Source: Ruminiclostridium sufflavum DSM 19573 (GTDB taxonomy: Bacteria > Bacillota > Clostridia > Acetivibrionales > DSM-1351). From it: a DNA stretch of 64,000 nt. The notes beneath the pieces were generated by a model, which worked only from the letters and a program-made list of their open reading frames with translations, searched no databases and was not told the DNA's origin. The position numbers were made by a program, and so were the translations under genes. The DNA is taken from NCBI RefSeq assembly GCF_003208175.1, contig NZ_QKMR01000010.1:62001-126000 (forward strand), given 5' to 3'. Positions 61,837 to 64,000 of this stretch are shown here, one piece after another; within the stretch, counting starts at the first letter, position 1, and each line of letters begins with the position of its first letter.

Positions 61837-62787
61837 TCAGCTTACTGTCTTATCAAGCAGCTTCCTTTTTTCGGATATAAATGCCGCGGTAATTACATAA
61901 AACAGAGCACCGGTAATTATTGCCGATAAAAGCGAACTGCCCGGCTCAAATCTCGATGTATAGAATATGGTATTTGTAGGCAGCGCACCGTCAGGATACC
62001 CTACAATCAAAAAGCATATCAGATTATTGACTGTGTGGGCTCCCATAGCTGCTTCAAGCGAATTTGTTTTTATTGTTATTAAAGCCAGCATTGCCCCTAC
62101 CGCAAAATAGTTCAGTAGCATGCATATTGTACTGGGTACCCCCAATTTGTTTGATGCGTATACCTCAGGGTTTGCCAGATGCGGCAATGTGAATAAAAAT
62201 CCGGATATCAATGAAAGAACAACCCCATTTTTTATTTTAAGTCCAAAGCTTTGAATTACATAGCCTCTGAACACCAGCTCCTCAGTACAGGCTTGAAGCG
62301 GAGTCATTATTAGGATTACAGGCAGAGCAATCCAGAATCTTGAAGAATCAAAGGTCATTGAATATGTTTCCGGATAAATAAGGTAATCCAAAGCTGTTCC
62401 TGCTAAAAGAAGGGCTCCATACACAAAAAAGCCTGTAAAAAACCTGCTCCTCTTTACCTTGGGCATCGTTGTTATAAGCGTGATAAAAGGTCTGTAATGA
62501 ATATACCTTACTGCAATAAACACACCCAAAAGCATTAAATATATGGATAAATTAGTAAGTATATATGTTGGCAAGGGTGACAGATATTTTTCCAAAAAAG
62601 CCATTGAATCCGTCATAGAAACGGCATCAAACAAAGCCTCCCTATTAGTAAGAAAAACATAAACCAACGGAACAGAAATTATTATTGAACCGATAAACAA
62701 ATAAAAATATAATATTACAGATACAGAAGCCACAAATCTGGAAGGTTTGATATTCCCCAGCTCAGCCATTTGTTCATATTTTGTCAT
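61837..62787 (-). CDS. CPBP-family intramembrane metalloprotease
   Basis: 316 residues with about eight membrane segments. The family motifs are EELVFRGYV (EExxxR), FTLPHLAN (FxxxH) and HTVNNL. The CPBP (CAAX protease and bacteriocin-processing) family includes enzymes for bacteriocin self-immunity; no bacteriocin gene is seen nearby. I chose ATG 62787, 11 bases from GGAGG. It follows the addB promoter side by 32 bp on the same strand. Confidence 0.9.
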   Translation of the reverse strand: MTKYEQMAELGNIKPSRFVASVSVILYFYLFIGSIIISVPLVYVFLTNREALFDAVSMTDSMAFLEKYLSPLPTYILTNLSIYLMLLGVFIAVRYIHYRPFITLITTMPKVKRSRFFTGFFVYGALLLAGTALDYLIYPETYSMTFDSSRFWIALPVILIMTPLQACTEELVFRGYVIQSFGLKIKNGVVLSLISGFLFTLPHLANPEVYASNKLGVPSTICMLLNYFAVGAMLALITIKTNSLEAAMGAHTVNNLICFLIVGYPDGALPTNTIFYTSRFEPGSSLLSAIITGALFYVITAAFISEKRKLLDKTVS

Positions 62788-62919
62788 CTTCAGGAAAACC
62801 TCCAAAAAAATATCTTTTAAAAATAACAGCTCCTTTTATTATAGCATTCTCTGAAAAAATTTAAAATCCCTTTGGAGGTCAAAAACATTAGTATAATTAA
62901 TCTTGCTTACAGCAGCAAA

Positions 62920-64000
62920 CTAGAAAGCTGTGTGTCTCCTGTTCAAGAAAGCCAGAGCATTTGCAGCCTCCATACCGCTTTTCAAGGCACCCTGCTGCCA
63001 GCGGTGCAGTGCCGACACATGCTCTCCCGCAAAGAAAACCCGGTTATTGTATTCAGGAAGTGTCATTTCCCATGAAAACAGCTTTTTCTGCCCGGGTGTA
63101 AAGTAGCAGAAAGCTCCTCTGAACAAAGGATCATTATCCCATACCTGAGACTTGGAAGCCGTTACAACGGAATCAAGAGTTCCTTTTCTCAGGCCATGCA
63201 CCTCTTCAACATTTTGCTTTATTTTTTCAATTCTGTCGTTCTCGGTCATATTCCCCAACCGTACCGCATCCATATTAAAATTATATGATGCCAGAAGCAC
63301 TCCGGGTTCTGCTTCAGAAGGCTGTTTGTTATTATCGGAGGGATACCAAATAGTAGTTATCGGCAAATCCGTATAAGAGCCTCCTCCGAATATACCCTGT
63401 TCCTCCCAGAATTTTCTGCTGCAATTTAAAATTGTCTTCTGGGCATTGCCATAAGTCACTTCTTTAATCGCCTGCATTTTTCGGCTGCTGAACATAGGCA
63501 TTATATCCATTGTCCTCAATACCGAAAACGGAACTGTGCATACAACATAGTCAAAATTTTCATACTGAGTGCTATTTTTCTGATTGTCTTCAAATGCCAA
63601 TGTGACACTTTCCCCATCTGCCTCATTATAAATGCCCTTCACGTAATTTCCGGCTTTCCACCTGATATCGCCAAGCAGCTCCTCAGGAATACCGGGATAG
63701 TATTCTGCCGGCTGCTTACTTATGAAGGATTTATAAAATGCCTGCGGCAGATTTACCATTCCGCCTTTTATCTGATACAAGAACCAGAAATTTACCGGAA
63801 AATATTCCTGAACCATATCCACAAAGCTATGATATAAAAATTCTCCTCCGATGGGAAAGAGATTTGCCAAAAGATTTATTGCACCCTGACTCAGCTTCAT
63901 CCATTCAAACATCTGCCTTGTGCTCAGACTGTCCCAGAATAATAATTGCCTGCTGTAGGACGGTTTGACCTGAAGGATTTCTTTTCTGACCTTCGAAGGA
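62920..64000 (-). CDS. FAD-dependent amine oxidase, 5' end outside the window
   Basis: At least 360 residues are visible; the frame stays open to base 64000, so the N-terminus, including the first FAD-binding GxGxxG, lies outside. Seen are the middle amine-oxidase substrate domain and the FAD-binding C-terminus, FFAGEHVSALHRWQQGALKSGMEAANALAFL. This is the flavin monoamine oxidase family (polyamine, amino-acid or amine substrate); which one is not known. NFDYVVCTVPFSVLR is typical. Confidence 0.9.
   Translation of the reverse strand, partial: PSKVRKEILQVKPSYSRQLLFWDSLSTRQMFEWMKLSQGAINLLANLFPIGGEFLYHSFVDMVQEYFPVNFWFLYQIKGGMVNLPQAFYKSFISKQPAEYYPGIPEELLGDIRWKAGNYVKGIYNEADGESVTLAFEDNQKNSTQYENFDYVVCTVPFSVLRTMDIMPMFSSRKMQAIKEVTYGNAQKTILNCSRKFWEEQGIFGGGSYTDLPITTIWYPSDNNKQPSEAEPGVLLASYNFNMDAVRLGNMTENDRIEKIKQNVEEVHGLRKGTLDSVVTASKSQVWDNDPLFRGAFCYFTPGQKKLFSWEMTLPEYNNRVFFAGEHVSALHRWQQGALKSGMEAANALAFLNRRHTAF

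Overview
The window is chromosomal DNA of a low-GC, spore-forming anaerobic Firmicute. Sporulation genes (spoIIM, ytfJ/gerW), an IspH-S1 fusion, AddAB, RNase J, DUF2953-ytfJ next to scpAB, and a 12S/1.3S/5S-type biotin carboxyltransferase set all point to Clostridia. The gene content and repeat style suggest the cellulolytic Ruminiclostridium/Hungateiclostridium group, but that placement is inference. I see no rRNA operon, CRISPR array, intact insertion sequence or prophage. Four isolated tRNA genes (Leu-CAG, Met-CAT, Tyr-GTA, Gln-CTG) each have a good -35/-10 promoter just upstream.

Layout. 0.2-3.3 kb, minus strand: DUF2752 membrane protein, a nitrilase-family amidase, and a UPF0210 protein with its ACT-domain partner. 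3.8-5.9 kb, plus: a radical SAM DNA-repair-like protein overlapping a TIGR03915-type partner. 6-15.5 kb, mainly minus: murD, tRNA-Leu (plus), cheR, then ispH-rpsA, cmk, aroH, a HutP-like regulator, a small membrane protein, a YhiN-type flavoprotein and an RpiR-type regulator. 16-22.7 kb: an orphan Zn-knuckle protein, a coiled-coil/TPR protein, the carboxyltransferase operon with a clear promoter and palindromic operator, and a DUF5362-like protein. 22.7-34.8 kb: rluB, ytfJ, DUF2953, scpB, scpA; M50 protease (plus); a broken araC gene; dac, pdp, xerD, spoIIM, nudix, rnhA, proC. 35-43.4 kb: lactate permease-family transporter, lysozyme-like membrane protein, beta-CASP nuclease, and three tandem M42 aminopeptidases. 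43.7-51 kb: tRNA-Met, tRNA-Tyr, a heterodimeric ABC exporter with a possible attenuator, an MBL-fold hydrolase, tmcAL. 51-64 kb: RNase J, a GT4 glycosyltransferase, tRNA-Gln, addA, addB, a CPBP protease and an amine oxidase cut by the window edge.

Two layers of repeated structure lie on top of the genes. The first is a MITE-like family of at least twelve copies (from about 30 to 190 bp). Its 12-bp terminal inverted repeat AAAGTCAATTAC is usually flanked by TA. Copies lie mostly between genes, and three touch or supply a minus-strand stop codon. The second is a leader module, a GC hairpin immediately upstream of a strong Shine-Dalgarno sequence, in front of five unrelated genes. Two of these leaders are homologous over about 155 nt. 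I could not match the leader to any riboswitch class I know, and it is the best candidate here for an undescribed regulatory RNA.
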